NCBI GenBank assembly: GCA_001602455.1
Contig: CP012157.1
Span: 2,289,733-2,353,732 of the forward strand
Direction: 5' to 3'
Length of the DNA: 64,000 nt
Source of the DNA: Betaproteobacteria bacterium UKL13-2
GTDB lineage: Bacteria > Pseudomonadota > Gammaproteobacteria > Burkholderiales > Usitatibacteraceae
Part shown: piece by piece, positions 35,895-46,600 of the stretch
How the letters are laid out: each line of letters begins with the position of its first letter
Numbering within the stretch: the stretch's first letter is position 1
The notes under the pieces: model-generated
Told to the model about the DNA's origin: nothing
The model's input: the letters and a program-made list of their open reading frames with translations, nothing else
Database searches by the model: none
Made by a program: the position numbers and the translations under genes

Positions 35895-36497
35895 TTAGCG
35901 AAACCGTTCTTCGAGGAACGCTATCGCCATCTCGCGCTCACGCGCCGCGCCAATGCGCAAGGCATCAAATAGCGCCAACATTTCGTATAGCGCCCGATCC
36001 TCTAGCGCAGCCAAAGGCACCTTTTCGTAGAGCGGCAGTAGCGTCATGCCGCGTGTTGTGCCTTCTGGGCTCGGCCAGACGGGCGGGTTTTCATCGGCGA
36101 ACAGCACCTTCTCTTTTAGCGGACTCATGCCATACGCCGTCGGGAAGCCTATCGTCATTTCTCCGCGTACAGGTGGGAACGCATAGGGCGCGCCGTAATA
36201 GATGAAAAGCTTGAGCGTCGCGTTAATCGGGCGGATTTCGCCTTCGATATCCGTGATCAACTTTGCAGCCAATAGCCGTCGGACGGCCGCATGGGCTTCA
36301 AACTGAGATAGCTTCAGTTGCTTGCCAAGCTCCGCATATGGCAGCCATTGACCCCGCAGCACGACGAGCTTCAGCGCGACGACGACATCCTGCGGCCTGA
36401 GCGCCCACTGCCCAGTACTGGCTCGCTTTGATGTTCCAGAAGCATCTGATTTTAATGAAGATTTCATTTCGCTAAGCCATTTATATGCAATATGCAT
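35895..36497 (-). CDS. Winged-HTH regulator of a disrupted nucleotidyltransferase locus
   Basis: Up to 200 residues. The N-terminal half holds a winged helix-turn-helix (LGKQLKLSQFEAHAAVRRLL); the rest includes YYGAPYAFPPVRGEM and WPSPEGTTRGMTLLPLY, which I remember from proteins encoded next to nucleotidyltransferases. Two starts are possible: ATG 36497, which lies inside a 24-bp inverted-repeat arm, or ATG 36467, which leaves the arm in the leader. No clear Shine-Dalgarno supports either. Its partner gene is now only a fragment. Confidence 0.65.
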   Translation of the reverse strand: MHIAYKWLSEMKSSLKSDASGTSKRASTGQWALRPQDVVVALKLVVLRGQWLPYAELGKQLKLSQFEAHAAVRRLLAAKLITDIEGEIRPINATLKLFIYYGAPYAFPPVRGEMTIGFPTAYGMSPLKEKVLFADENPPVWPSPEGTTRGMTLLPLYEKVPLAALEDRALYEMLALFDALRIGAAREREMAIAFLEERFR

Positions 36498-36562
36498 ACA
36501 GCATATATCTGGTAGCGGCCGCCTGTCAATATGATTTCATATGCTGTATGCATATTGCATAT
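36483..36562. promoter_or_regulatory. Perfect 24-bp inverted repeat at the HTH gene start
   Basis: Arms 36483-36506 and 36539-36562 are exact reverse complements (outer part ATATGCAATATGCAT, inner ACAGCATAT), separated by 32 bp. Position over the promoter and start codon fits a two-site operator for the adjacent HTH protein. Confidence 0.7.
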
Positions 36563-36597
36563 GAGAGGAAGACAATCAAGATAATTTTCTGGAAAAC

Positions 36598-37066
36598 TCC
36601 TTTATTGGCGGGCATTTTCAAGCATTTTTGCTCGGAACGGCAAGCTGGAGGCGGACTTCTGAAAAAAGCACAATGCTATTGGTCTGGCAACTAAATATGG
36701 AAAACCATTTCAGCCACCCCCGTTCCCGCCAACAACCACAAGGGTTGCGCCGGCCGGGAACCCAATTTTATTTAACGCGGTAGATTCCGATCTTAGGCTC
36801 CCGCCTTCGCGGGAGCGGGGTCTTCTTAATTATTCATATTTTATTGCCGGATCAATAAAAACCCCGAGAGTTTCTGCCCCGCCAACAACCACAAGGGTTG
36901 CGCCGGGCGGGGACCTAAGTTCAGTGCGCGCATGCCACGCAAAATTGGGCTTCCGCCCGGCGCAACCCTTGTGGTTGTACGCGGGAGCGGGGGTATTTTT
37001 ATTGGGGGTACTTTTATCGAGGGATTTTTCTCATTCATATTTAGTTGCCGAATCAATAAATACTCA
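36598..37066. repeat. Gene-free stretch with intergenic repeats
   Basis: Contains CAAGCATTTTTGCTCGGAAC (36621), shared with 26837, then several ACAACCACAAGGGTTGCGCC blocks (36733, 36887 and inverted near 36957) and a CTCCCGCCTTCGCGGGAG hairpin (36799). These are the same modules seen at 12.4, 43.1-43.6 and 55.4-55.9 kb. No gene. Confidence 0.65.
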
Positions 37067-37069
37067 GTC

Positions 37070-39304
37070 TTAGCGCCGTGTCACGCTTTCAACTCCCGCG
37101 ACCTCACCCACCGCGCGCATCACCCTTGCCAAATCCTCTCCCCGCCGCAACTCAACCGTGAAGCGCATCGAAGCCAGGTTGCCACGCGAGAGTGTATTCA
37201 CCCCCACCACGTTGATGCGCTCTTTGGTGAGTGCGTCCGAGATGTCGCGCAGCAGTCCTTGCCTGTCTGTCGCAGCCACTTCGATATCCGCCGCAAACGG
37301 CTGGTCACCCGTGTTGCCCCATTCTGCCGGCATCAATCGCTCGCGCTGGTCGGGCGTCAGGCTGGTGATATTGATGCAGTCGATACGATGCACCATCACC
37401 CCGCGGTTTTTTGTCACGAACCCAACGATCGGGTCCGAGGGCAGCGGCTTGCAGCACTTGGCGACTAGCGTCTGAATGTTGTTGACCCCCAATACCAACA
37501 CGCCGCCGGAGGTTTTGCTTGCGAGCGGAGCAGTCTGTGACGTGAACACGGGCGCAAACAATGGCGTCGCCTCAACTAACGAGGCAGGCGAAACCGGCGC
37601 CTGCAGGCCGCGCAGCACCACTTCAATTTGGTGCGGCGTGATTTCGTTGCGGCCAATGGCCGCACAGCACTCGTCCAAATCTTTGTGGCCGAGTGCCACG
37701 CTGACTTTCTCCAATGCCATCGCGGTTGCGCCAGCGCGGGCGAGCTCTTTTTCCAGCGCCTGCCGGCCATGCGCCTTATCCACTTCGAAGTACTCTTGCC
37801 GGAACCAGGCGCGCACTTTTGATTGGGCACGATGGCTCAACAAAAATCCGAGCTGCGGATTCAACCAATCACGCGATGGCCCACCAACTTTGGCCGCGAG
37901 GATATCGACCATCTGCGCGTTTTGCAGCTTGGTCGATAGCGGCACGATGTGGCCGTCTATCTTGGCGCCTCGGCAGCGGTGGCCAAGATCGGTATGTACA
38001 TGATAGGCAAAATCCACCGGGGTGGAGCCAGCAGGCAAGTCAATCACCCTGCCCTGCGGCGTAAAGACATAGACGGTGTCGTTGAATAGGCCTTCTTTGA
38101 CCGCATCCGAAAAGCCGGAGTCACTGACCAGTTCGCGGTTCCATTCCAATACTTGGCGCAGCCACGCGATTTTGGATTCGAACTTCTTATCCGCGCTAGA
38201 TTTGTTTCTGCCGCCCTCCTTCGTGTTTTCCTTCGTGTTTTCCTTATACCGCCAGTGTGCCGCCACGCCGTGCTCAGATGCCAAGTGCATCGCATGGGTG
38301 CGGATTTGCACTTCCAGCGTCTTGCCCTCGGGGCCGATTACCGCCGTGTGGAGTGATTGATAGTTGTTGGCTTTAGGCTGGGCGATGTAGTCGTCGAATT
38401 CGCCGGCAATCGGCTGCCAACGGTCGTGGATGTAGCCCAACACGGCGTAACAATCCGGTACGCTGTCGACCAACACGCGCACGGCGCGAACGTCATAGAG
38501 CTTCTCAAAGGGGATGTTTTTCGTCTGCATCTTGCGGTGAATCGACCAGATATGTTTGGGTCGCCCCGCCACCTGCCCATTGATACCGAGCTTGGCCATA
38601 TCGGCCTTGAGTTCTGCTAATACGCTGGCAATGTAGGCCTCTCGTTCGCCGCGTTTTCCATCCAAGTAACCGGCGATTTGTTTGTACAGCGTCGGCTCCA
38701 GAAAGCGAAAACTCAAGTCTTCGAGTTCCCATTTAATTTGGAACACGCCCAGCCGGTTGGCCAGCGGCGCGAATAGATCGCGGGTGGTAATGGCAGCGGC
38801 ACGACGAACGGCTTCATCGGCTTTGGTGATCGAGCGCAAGTAGATGGCACGCTCTGCGAGCTTGATCAAAATGACGCGAACATCATCAGCCATCGCCAGC
38901 AACATTTTGCGCAGTGATTCCGTCGCGGCTACGTCGTTGGATCGCCCGGACAGCGTCTCAATCTTGCCTGCGCGTGCCAGTCCACGCACCAGCCCGATGA
39001 CCTCATCGCCAAATGCGCCGGTCCAAAGCTCATCGTCGCGATCTTTTTCTGGGATTGAAAGCGCCAGCACGGCGGCGACGACGGTCGCCTCATCGACTTC
39101 AATATCGAGCAGTAACAGGGCAACATCGAGGGCACGCTGCACCATTTTAAGGCGCTCACCAATCTTGGCTGAGGCGTTGACAAACGTCACCGCCCTTGCG
39201 ACGCGCTCGGCGTGTTCAGCCGAATACGCCACTCGTGCGCGTGCCAACACCGCATCAATTGCGGAATCGACCGTCGCGGACGGGTTGACCAGGGTTTCAG
39301 ACAT
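37070..39304 (-). CDS. relA: RelA, (p)ppGpp synthetase
   Basis: A 744-residue stringent-response synthetase that transfers pyrophosphate from ATP to GTP/GDP on stalled ribosomes. The N-terminal hydrolase-like domain lacks the HD metal motif (LSIPEKDRDDE at its place), so it should not hydrolyse ppGpp. The synthetase domain has RPKHIWSIHRKM, YDVRAVRV and EFDDYIAQPKANNYQSLHT, including the ExDD motif typical of monofunctional RelA. TGS (FTPQGRVIDLPAGSTPVDFA) and a C-terminal ACT domain follow. Oddity: a duplicated ENTKE-ENTKE-like linker (12-bp repeat) after the synthetase domain. A SpoT should exist elsewhere. Confidence 0.96.
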   Translation of the reverse strand: MSETLVNPSATVDSAIDAVLARARVAYSAEHAERVARAVTFVNASAKIGERLKMVQRALDVALLLLDIEVDEATVVAAVLALSIPEKDRDDELWTGAFGDEVIGLVRGLARAGKIETLSGRSNDVAATESLRKMLLAMADDVRVILIKLAERAIYLRSITKADEAVRRAAAITTRDLFAPLANRLGVFQIKWELEDLSFRFLEPTLYKQIAGYLDGKRGEREAYIASVLAELKADMAKLGINGQVAGRPKHIWSIHRKMQTKNIPFEKLYDVRAVRVLVDSVPDCYAVLGYIHDRWQPIAGEFDDYIAQPKANNYQSLHTAVIGPEGKTLEVQIRTHAMHLASEHGVAAHWRYKENTKENTKEGGRNKSSADKKFESKIAWLRQVLEWNRELVSDSGFSDAVKEGLFNDTVYVFTPQGRVIDLPAGSTPVDFAYHVHTDLGHRCRGAKIDGHIVPLSTKLQNAQMVDILAAKVGGPSRDWLNPQLGFLLSHRAQSKVRAWFRQEYFEVDKAHGRQALEKELARAGATAMALEKVSVALGHKDLDECCAAIGRNEITPHQIEVVLRGLQAPVSPASLVEATPLFAPVFTSQTAPLASKTSGGVLVLGVNNIQTLVAKCCKPLPSDPIVGFVTKNRGVMVHRIDCINITSLTPDQRERLMPAEWGNTGDQPFAADIEVAATDRQGLLRDISDALTKERINVVGVNTLSRGNLASMRFTVELRRGEDLARVMRAVGEVAGVESVTRR

Positions 39305-39325
39305 GAATCGGCATTCCGGTTACGT

Positions 39326-39388
39326 CTCGCCTGAAAATTTCATGGGTCACTCGCTTTCGAGCGCGCCCCGATGAAGTGCTCAGGCGAG
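39326..39388. promoter_or_regulatory. Inverted repeat in the relA leader
   Basis: CTCGCCTGA and TCAGGCGAG are exact 9-bp arms 45 bp apart, ending 22 bases upstream of the relA start. With TCGC/GCGA pairs inside, the transcript could form a leader hairpin. The gap to the ATP-grasp gene (39305-39592) is the shared divergent promoter region. Confidence 0.35.
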
Positions 39389-39592
39389 GATAAGTAAAAC
39401 CATTATCTTGGGGCCGGTGTGCGGTGTGAGACGCACGCGGCTGATTGCCAAGTTGAAGACTGGCTATTTTACGGTAGCATGGCGTAGCACTCTTGAATTG
39501 TCCGCCCCAAGACGACCCCGTTTGGCAAGTTAGGCACGCCAGTTGCTTCAGGCAATTGACCCGCGCCCGCTTATCGCAACAGAACCTTATCT

Positions 39593-41008
39593 ATGGCACT
39601 CAGACCGTTTTTCAATGAAATGTACGAAACAGGCGGTGCCGTCCGACCGCACTATGCGGCCTTTGCTGATTGGCTGAAGAACACCCCGCCGGAAAAAATT
39701 GCACAAAATCGACAGGCGGCCGATCTCATGTTTCACCGCGTCGGCATCACCTTTGCGGTTTACGGCGAGACCACGGGTGCCGAGCGACTCATTCCGTTTG
39801 ACTTGGTGCCCCACATTATTCCGGGTGAGACTTGGGAGAGTGTTTCGCGTGGGCTCAAGCAGCGGGTCGCGGCGTTAAATGCGTTTTTGTACGATGTCTA
39901 TCACGACATGGAAATCTTGAAAGCCGGGAAAATCCCCGCTGATAAGGTTCTTGAAAACTCTCAATTCCGCAAAGAGATGGTCGGCATAGATGTCCCCGGC
40001 GGTATCTACGCACACGTCGCCGGTATCGATTTGGTCAAGGATGCTGACGGCGAGTATTACGTCCTCGAAGACAATTTACGCACGCCGTCGGGGGTGTCGT
40101 ATCTGTTGGAAAACCGCAAGATGATGATGCGGCTGTTTCCCGAGCTTTTTTCGCATCAACGTGTACGTCCCGTTGACCACTACCCCGATCTATTGCTTGA
40201 GACATTGCGTAACGCCGCCCCACCCGGCGTCGATAATCCGACGATTGTGTTGATGACACCAGGGCATTTCAATTCAGCCTACTTTGAACACGCCTTCTTG
40301 GCGCAACAAATGGGTATCGAACTCGTTGAAGGCGTTGACCTGTTCGTGCAGGAAAACACCGTCTTCATGAAGACCACACAAGGCCCGCAAAAAGTCGATG
40401 TGATTTACCGCCGAATTGACGATGACTTTATTGACCCGCTGTCATTCCGCTCAGACTCGATGTTAGGTGTGCCGGGGCTGATGAAGGCCTATCGTGCTGG
40501 GCGCGTTGCGCTGGCCAATGCGGTGGGTACCGGCATCGCCGATGACAAATCAATTTATCCGTATGTGCCAGAGATGATTCGCTTTTATCTTGGCGAAGAA
40601 CCGATTTTGAAAAACGTGCACACCTATATGTTGGGCAACAAGACGGACCTCGATTACGTCATCGCCAACATGAAAGACCTTGTCATCAAAGAGGCACAGG
40701 GTTCGGGTGGCTACGGTATGTTGGTCGGGCCAACATCGACCAAAGAAGAACGCGAAAAATACAAGCAGCGTGTGCTCGATCAACCCGAGCGATTTATCGC
40801 GCAACCCACGTTATCTCTGTCAGCCGTGCCGACATTTGTCGATAGTGGCTTGGCACCTCGCCATATTGATTTACGCCCCTATGTGCTGTCGGGCAAGACG
40901 GTGAATTTTGTGCCGGGCGGTTTGACTAGGGTGGCGTTGCGCGAAGGATCGTTGGTCGTGAACTCGTCCCAAGGTGGGGGAGTTAAAGATACCTGGGTGG
41001 TGGATTGA
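39593..41008 (+). CDS. Circularly permuted ATP-grasp protein (Anbu locus)
   Basis: A 471-residue CP_ATP-grasp protein (DUF404/DUF407 type). Recognisable segments are GGIYAHVAGIDLVKDADGEYY, here with the conserved VLEDNLRTPSGVSYLLENR after it, and IKEAQGSGGYGMLVGP. ATP-grasp enzymes ligate a carboxylate to an amine or thiol; the substrate of this group is unknown, though peptide-like ligation is assumed. One base separates its stop from the alpha-E gene. With alpha-E, Anbu peptidase and transglutaminase it forms the conserved Anbu gene set. Confidence 0.9.
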   Translation: MALRPFFNEMYETGGAVRPHYAAFADWLKNTPPEKIAQNRQAADLMFHRVGITFAVYGETTGAERLIPFDLVPHIIPGETWESVSRGLKQRVAALNAFLYDVYHDMEILKAGKIPADKVLENSQFRKEMVGIDVPGGIYAHVAGIDLVKDADGEYYVLEDNLRTPSGVSYLLENRKMMMRLFPELFSHQRVRPVDHYPDLLLETLRNAAPPGVDNPTIVLMTPGHFNSAYFEHAFLAQQMGIELVEGVDLFVQENTVFMKTTQGPQKVDVIYRRIDDDFIDPLSFRSDSMLGVPGLMKAYRAGRVALANAVGTGIADDKSIYPYVPEMIRFYLGEEPILKNVHTYMLGNKTDLDYVIANMKDLVIKEAQGSGGYGMLVGPTSTKEEREKYKQRVLDQPERFIAQPTLSLSAVPTFVDSGLAPRHIDLRPYVLSGKTVNFVPGGLTRVALREGSLVVNSSQGGGVKDTWVVD

Positions 41009-41009
41009 T

Positions 41010-41996
41010 ATGCTGAGTCGAACCGCTGCAATGCTCTACTGGATGGCGCGCTACGTCGAGCGTGCCGAAAATCACGCGCGCATTTTAGATGTGGCATACC
41101 GGATGTCGTTGCTGACGAAAGACCCGAATTTGCAAGATCAAGAATGGTTCGCGCCGTTGAATATCACCGGCACCCTATTCCCGTTCAGTGGCCGCCATAG
41201 CCTTGTCTGCGCCAAAGAAGTGCTGCACTTTATGGCGCTTGACCCGGAAAACCCCACCTCGATTTACAACTGTGCCAAACAAGCGCGTGAAAATGCGCGC
41301 GCCGTGCGCGGCACGATTACGTCCGAGATGTGGGAAGTGCTCAATAGCACTTGGATAGAGATGCAAAACATGGATGAAGATCGTCTGTATGCAAGGGGTG
41401 TTTCCGCGTTTTTTGAATGGGTGAAGGAGCGTTCTCATTTGTTCCGCGGCGTGACCTTCGGCACGATTCGCCGTGATGATGCCTTCCAGTTCCACCGCCT
41501 CGGTACCTATGTGGAAAGGGCCGACAACACCGCGCGCATTATTGACGCGAAATACCATATTTTGCTGCCCTCGGTAGATGACGTGGGCGGTGCGGTGGAT
41601 TACTATCAGTGGTCGGCCGTGCTGCGCTCGGTATCCGCGTTTGAGTCGTACCGCAAAGTGTATCGGGATGTCATCACGCCCTTGCGTATTGCCGAATTAC
41701 TGATTCTGCGAGTCGATATTCCGCGCTCGCTGCACTTTTGTCTGCATGACGTTTACGAAATTCTGTGCGCGGTGCAAAACAGCTCTTCGCAAGAGGCAAC
41801 CCGCCTCGCGGGCGAGATTTATGCCGCACTCCAATTTGGGCGCGTGCAAGATATCTTTGGTCAGGGCTTGCACGAGTACCTCACCGAATTTTTGTCTGAT
41901 ATGAGCCGTCTCGGCGCCGAGATCAACACCGCATTTTTCGCGCCCACACTGCCGCCCAATTCTGTTCAATATGCCGGTCCACCCGTAGCAGCATAG
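41010..41996 (+). CDS. Alpha-E domain protein (DUF403, Anbu locus)
   Basis: A 328-residue all-helical protein. The ATG at 41010, just after the ATP-grasp stop, gives MLSRTAAMLYWMARYVERAE, the standard DUF403 start; a longer upstream frame lies inside the previous gene. Conserved blocks: YVERADNTARIIDAKYH and IPRSLHFCLHDV. Function is unknown but it is nearly always encoded with the ATP-grasp protein, often as one fused chain, so the two probably work together. Confidence 0.9.
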   Translation: MLSRTAAMLYWMARYVERAENHARILDVAYRMSLLTKDPNLQDQEWFAPLNITGTLFPFSGRHSLVCAKEVLHFMALDPENPTSIYNCAKQARENARAVRGTITSEMWEVLNSTWIEMQNMDEDRLYARGVSAFFEWVKERSHLFRGVTFGTIRRDDAFQFHRLGTYVERADNTARIIDAKYHILLPSVDDVGGAVDYYQWSAVLRSVSAFESYRKVYRDVITPLRIAELLILRVDIPRSLHFCLHDVYEILCAVQNSSSQEATRLAGEIYAALQFGRVQDIFGQGLHEYLTEFLSDMSRLGAEINTAFFAPTLPPNSVQYAGPPVAA

Positions 41997-42029
41997 CGTC
42001 GGTTTGACCGAAAAACTCACGAGGAGCAC

Positions 42030-42770
42030 ATGACTTACTGCGTCGCCCTACGTCTCGATTCAGGGATGATCTTCGCATCCGACTCACGCACCAACGCGGG
42101 CGTGGATCAGATCGCCACCTTCTGTAAAACGCGTGTTTACGAGCGGCCAGATGACCGCGTCATCGTCGTACTGTCAGCAGGCAATCTTGGCATGACACAG
42201 GGCGTCACCAACATTCTGGATCGGCACATTCACGCCGCGCCGCGCGATGAAAAAGCCACTATCTGGAATGTGCCTTCGATGTTCGATGTCGCGACATTGG
42301 TCGGCGAAGCGCTGCGCGAAATGATGCGCCGGGATGGGCCATCGCTTAATGCCAGCGGCATTGATGCATCCGCTAACCTCATCGTCGGCGGGCAGATTCG
42401 CGGCGAGGGTCAGCGCCTATTCCACGTCTATCCGCAGGGTAATTTCATCGAAGCCTCCGATGAAACGCCCTACTTCCAGTTGGGCGAAGCCAAGTACGGC
42501 AAGCCAATTCTTGATCGGGTGCTGACAACATCAACCCCGCAAAAAGAAGCGGCAAAGTGTGTGTTGATCTCGTTTGACTCAACTATCAAGTCAAACATTT
42601 CAGTTGGGTTGCCAATCGACATGTTGTGGTATCCGCGGGATTTGTTGCGCGTGGGTGTGCAGCAGCGCATTCGCGAAGGTGACCCTTATTTTTCAATGGT
42701 CAGACAACGATGGGGCGGCGGATTACGCAGGGTGTTTGGCGAATTGCCCGATCCTGATTGGATGGAATGA
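42030..42770 (+). CDS. Anbu-type proteasome-related peptidase
   Basis: A 246-residue Ntn hydrolase of the proteasome/HslV superfamily. GAGGAG lies just upstream of the ATG. After loss of Met the protein begins TYCVALRLDSG, giving Thr1 as nucleophile, with Asp17 (ASDSRTN) and Lys32 (FCKTRVY) in the canonical catalytic positions. SAGNLGMTQ follows. The combination with ATP-grasp, alpha-E and transglutaminase genes identifies it as Anbu (ancestral beta subunit) rather than HslV. The family assembles into open rings; physiological substrates are unsettled. Confidence 0.9.
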   Translation: MTYCVALRLDSGMIFASDSRTNAGVDQIATFCKTRVYERPDDRVIVVLSAGNLGMTQGVTNILDRHIHAAPRDEKATIWNVPSMFDVATLVGEALREMMRRDGPSLNASGIDASANLIVGGQIRGEGQRLFHVYPQGNFIEASDETPYFQLGEAKYGKPILDRVLTTSTPQKEAAKCVLISFDSTIKSNISVGLPIDMLWYPRDLLRVGVQQRIREGDPYFSMVRQRWGGGLRRVFGELPDPDWME

Positions 42771-42824
42771 TGCTGATTGGCCATCTACGCGATTGCTAAG
42801 CTGCGCGTGAGTCGCGAAGAAAAC

Positions 42825-43112
42825 ATGCCACGCGCGGTTTACATCATGGCAAGTGATCGGTACGGAACGCTGTATGTGGGTTACGCAAATGATTTGCTTA
42901 AACGGGTCTGGGAACACAAAACGAAAGTCGTTGCCGGATTTACCCGAAAGCACCAGGTCGATAAGTTGGTTTGGTTTGAAGTACACGAAAGTGTCATTGC
43001 GGAAAGAACCCGCGAACGACAGATCAAGAAGTGGAATCGCGATTGGAAGGTGAATTTGATTCAATCTACCAACCCAGAATGGAAGGATTTGTATTTGGAT
43101 TTCACGGCATAG
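42825..43112 (+). CDS. Small GIY-YIG domain protein (UPF0213/YhbQ-like)
   Basis: A 95-residue single-domain GIY-YIG protein: AVYIMASDRYGTLYVGYAND at the start, then RVWEHK and the Glu of IAERTRERQIKKWNR. Start at ATG 42825. These are stand-alone putative nucleases of unknown role, often amid repeats. It sits between the Anbu peptidase and transglutaminase genes, which are usually adjacent, so it and the repeat block after it appear inserted in the locus. Confidence 0.85.
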   Translation: MPRAVYIMASDRYGTLYVGYANDLLKRVWEHKTKVVAGFTRKHQVDKLVWFEVHESVIAERTRERQIKKWNRDWKVNLIQSTNPEWKDLYLDFTA

Positions 43113-43134
43113 CTTGGGGTAACGACCACTAAAC

Positions 43135-43592
43135 CAATACTCCCCTGCTCCCGCGCAGGCGGGAGCCTAATTTTCTAAAGGGTCCCCGCCGTCGCGGGCA
43201 GGTCAACTTGGGTCCCCGCCGACGCGGGAACAGGGGTGTGGGAAATGAGGTTGTGGTGATTGATTTTGTATCGTACTTCGAGCGAGAGAACTTGGGTCCC
43301 CGCCGTCGCGGGCCCGTCAACTTGGGTCCCCGCCTGCGCGGGGACAGGGTTAGATTAACGACCACTAACCCAATACTCCCCCGCTCCCGCGTAGGCGGGA
43401 GCCTAATTTTCTAAAGGTCCCCGCCTGCGCGGGCCCGTCAACTTGGGTCCCGCCTGCGCGGGCCCGTCAACTTGGGTCCCCGCCGACGCGAGCCCGTCAA
43501 CTTGGGTCCCCGCAGACGCGGGGACAGGGTTAGACTAACGACCACTAAACCAATACTCCCCCGCTCCCGCGCAGGCGGGAGCCTAATTCCGT
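43135..43592. repeat. Intergenic repeat cluster, family B
   Basis: Gene-free. Repeats of GGTCAACTTGGGTCCCCGCC with hairpins such as CTCCCGCGCAGGCGGGAGCC and CCCCGCCTGCGCGGGG, plus GACCACTAAACCAATACTCC phrases. Three larger blocks are seen, starting near 43127, 43360 and 43540. The same family forms a regular tandem at 55.4-55.9 kb. It separates the GIY-YIG gene from the transglutaminase gene. Confidence 0.8.
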
Positions 43593-43630
43593 CAAGTCAG
43601 CACGTCACCAACACTGCTACACCCAAAAAA

Positions 43631-46600
43631 ATGACCATCCGCGTCGCCCTCCACCACAAAACGCACTACATCTTCAACCGTCCGGTATCGCTTTCGCCGC
43701 ACGAAGTTCGTCTGCGACCCGCCGCACACGCACGCACGCCTATCGAGAGCTACTCGCTGAAGGTTCGGCCTGAGAAGCATTTCATGAACTGGCAGCAAGA
43801 CCCTTACGGTAACTGGCTCGCCCGCGTGGTGTTCCCTGAAAAAACAACCGAGCTTTGTATCGAAGTTGATCTTGTGGCCGACATGACGGTCATCAACCCG
43901 TTTGATTTCTTTATGGAGTCTTACGCAGAACAATATCCGTTTGCGTACACCGACGATAACAAGCGGGAACTCGCCGCCTATCTTGAGGTTGATCCTGCGG
44001 GACCGCGTTTGCAAAAGTGGCTCGCGGATGCGCGTGCCAAACTCTTGTCCGCGCCGATCAACACGATTGATTTATTGGTTGCGCTGAACGCCAGGCTGCA
44101 GCACGATATTTCGTATTTGATTCGCATGGAGCCAGGCGTACAGACACCGGAGGTGACGCTCGAACGGGCGCAAGGCTCGTGTCGTGACAGCGGATGGTTG
44201 TTGGTGCAAATCCTGCGCCATTTCGGCATTGCCGCACGTTTCGCCTCGGGCTATTTGATCCAATTAACCGCCGACCTAAAAGCACTCGATGGCCCTTCCG
44301 GTGCCGAGCGGGATTTCACCGATTTGCACGCTTGGTGCGAAGCCTATCTGCCGGGTGCTGGCTGGATTGGCTTAGATCCAACCTCAGGACTCCTTGCGGG
44401 TGAAGGTCATATTCCGCTTGCCTGTACCGCTATCCCGTCCTCGGCAGCACCCGTGTCAGGCTTTACGGATGTCTGCGAATCGAAACTTGATTTTGCGATG
44501 ACCGTCACGCGTATCCATGAGGACCCGCGAGTCACTAAACCTTTCAATTCCGATCATTGGCAACAGGTGCTCGCCTTAGGCGACCAAGTTGACGCCGAAC
44601 TGGTCGCACATGATGTTCGGCTTACCATGGGCGGCGAACCGACTTTTGTATCGGTTGACGACATGGAAGGTCCGGAATGGAACTACACCGCGCACTCGCC
44701 CAAGAAGCTAGAACTGGCCACAACATTGTTTCAGCGGATGCAAGCGAAATTTGCGCCGGGCGGCTTACTACACTTTGGCCAAGGCAAGTGGTATCCCGGT
44801 GAGCCGCTCCCGCGCTGGGCACTGTCGTGTTACTGGCGGCCCGATGCGGTGCCGCTCTGGCGCGATCAAGCGTTGGTCGCAACGAGCGCAAGCAAGTATC
44901 CAGAAGACATTTGCAAAACCTTTTCCCGTGCGCTCGCGGAGGCGCTGAGCCTGCATCCCGACTACGCGATGCCGGCCTATGAAAGCATTTGGCGCACCAT
45001 CCGTGATGAGTCTCAGCTTCCGGTCAATATTGATCCGACATCGGCAGAATTGAAGGACCCAAGCGCAAGGGCGTTGATCACCGAGGGGTTGCTCAAACAA
45101 TTGCAAGGAAAAATTGGCGAGCCGACCGGTTATGTGCTGCCGATGAAGCCGTGTGCACGAAAGAAACCTGCGGAAGCAACCGAATGGGCATCTTCGCTTT
45201 GGCCACTGGCAACCAACCACCTCTACCTTGTCGAAGGTGATTCACCAGTCGGCTTCCGGCTGCCGCTGAATAGTTTGCCGTGGGTCGCGCCTGCGGACAT
45301 GGAAATCATTCTCGCGGGTGATCCGTTTGGTGAACGCGAGGCGCTGTCAACGCAGATGAAGCGTGCGACTAAGAAAAGTCTTGAGAAGCCTGCCAAGCAA
45401 ACGCTTAAAAAAGGCGAATCGGCGAGAGATGTTGTACGCACCGCGTTGTGTGTGGAAGTCCGCAACGACATCTTGCATGTTTTCTTTCCGCCACTTGAAT
45501 TGCTCGAGGACTACTTGGCACTCATCGCCGCCGTTGAAGCGACCGCCAAGCAGCTCGCCACCCCTGTTCGCGTCGAAGGCTACGCCCCGCCTTCGGACAT
45601 TCGCCTCAAGAAATTTGCGGTGACCCCCGATCCGGGCGTCATCGAATTCAATATCCAGCCTTCCGCCACTTGGCGCGAGCTCGTCGCCAATACCAAGACG
45701 TTGTATGAAGAGGCGCGGCTGGCGCGGCTGGGTACTGAAAAATTCATGCTTGACGGCAAGCATACTGGAACAGGTGGCGGCAACCATGTCACGGTCGGTG
45801 GCGATACGCCGAGAGATTCGCCGATGCTGCGGCGGCCTGACCTGCTGCGTTCACTCATCACCTATTGGCAGAATCACCCTGCCCTGTCGTATTTGTTTTC
45901 CGGGACATTTATCGGCCCGACGTCGCAGAGCCCGCGTGTCGATGAAGCGCGCTCTGATACCTTATACGAGCTGGAGATTGCCTTCGAGCAAATGGAAGAA
46001 ACATTGGTGCCGGGAAAAGAAAGTGAATTCCCCTGGCTCGCCGACCGCATTCTTCGAAATTTTCTGGTTGACTTAACCGGCAACACCCATCGTGCTGAAT
46101 TTTCCATCGACAAACTTTATTCACCCGACGGCCCGACCGGCCGACTGGGCTTGCTCGAATTTCGTGCGTTTGAAATGCCACCACACGCAGAGATGAGTCT
46201 GACGCAAACCTTGCTATTGCGTGCGCTCATTTCGCGTTTCTGGAAAACACCTTACAAAGCGAAGTTGATTCGTTGGGGCACCGAGTTGCATGACCGATTC
46301 ATGCTCCCCTACTTCGTGGCGCAGGACATGAAAGCCGTGGTCGATGACCTCAACGCGGCGGGTTATGCCTTCAAGATGGAATGGTTCGCACCATTCATTG
46401 AGTTTCGTTTTCCGCGCTTTGGCACAGTGGCCTACCAAGGGGTCGAAATGGAATTGCGCCAAGCCATTGAACCGTGGCACGTACTCGGCGAAGAAATGGC
46501 GGGTTCGGGCACATCACGTTATGTGGATTCAAGCGTGGAACGCATGCAGGTCAAGGTATCGGGCATGGTGCAACAACGCCATGTCGTGGCCTGTAACGGG

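Noticed and set aside
43472-43630. Upstream extension of the transglutaminase gene
   Set aside because: The extra 53 codons encode only family B repeat sequence (GPRRRG-type peptides); the ATG at 43631 matches the family's usual start.
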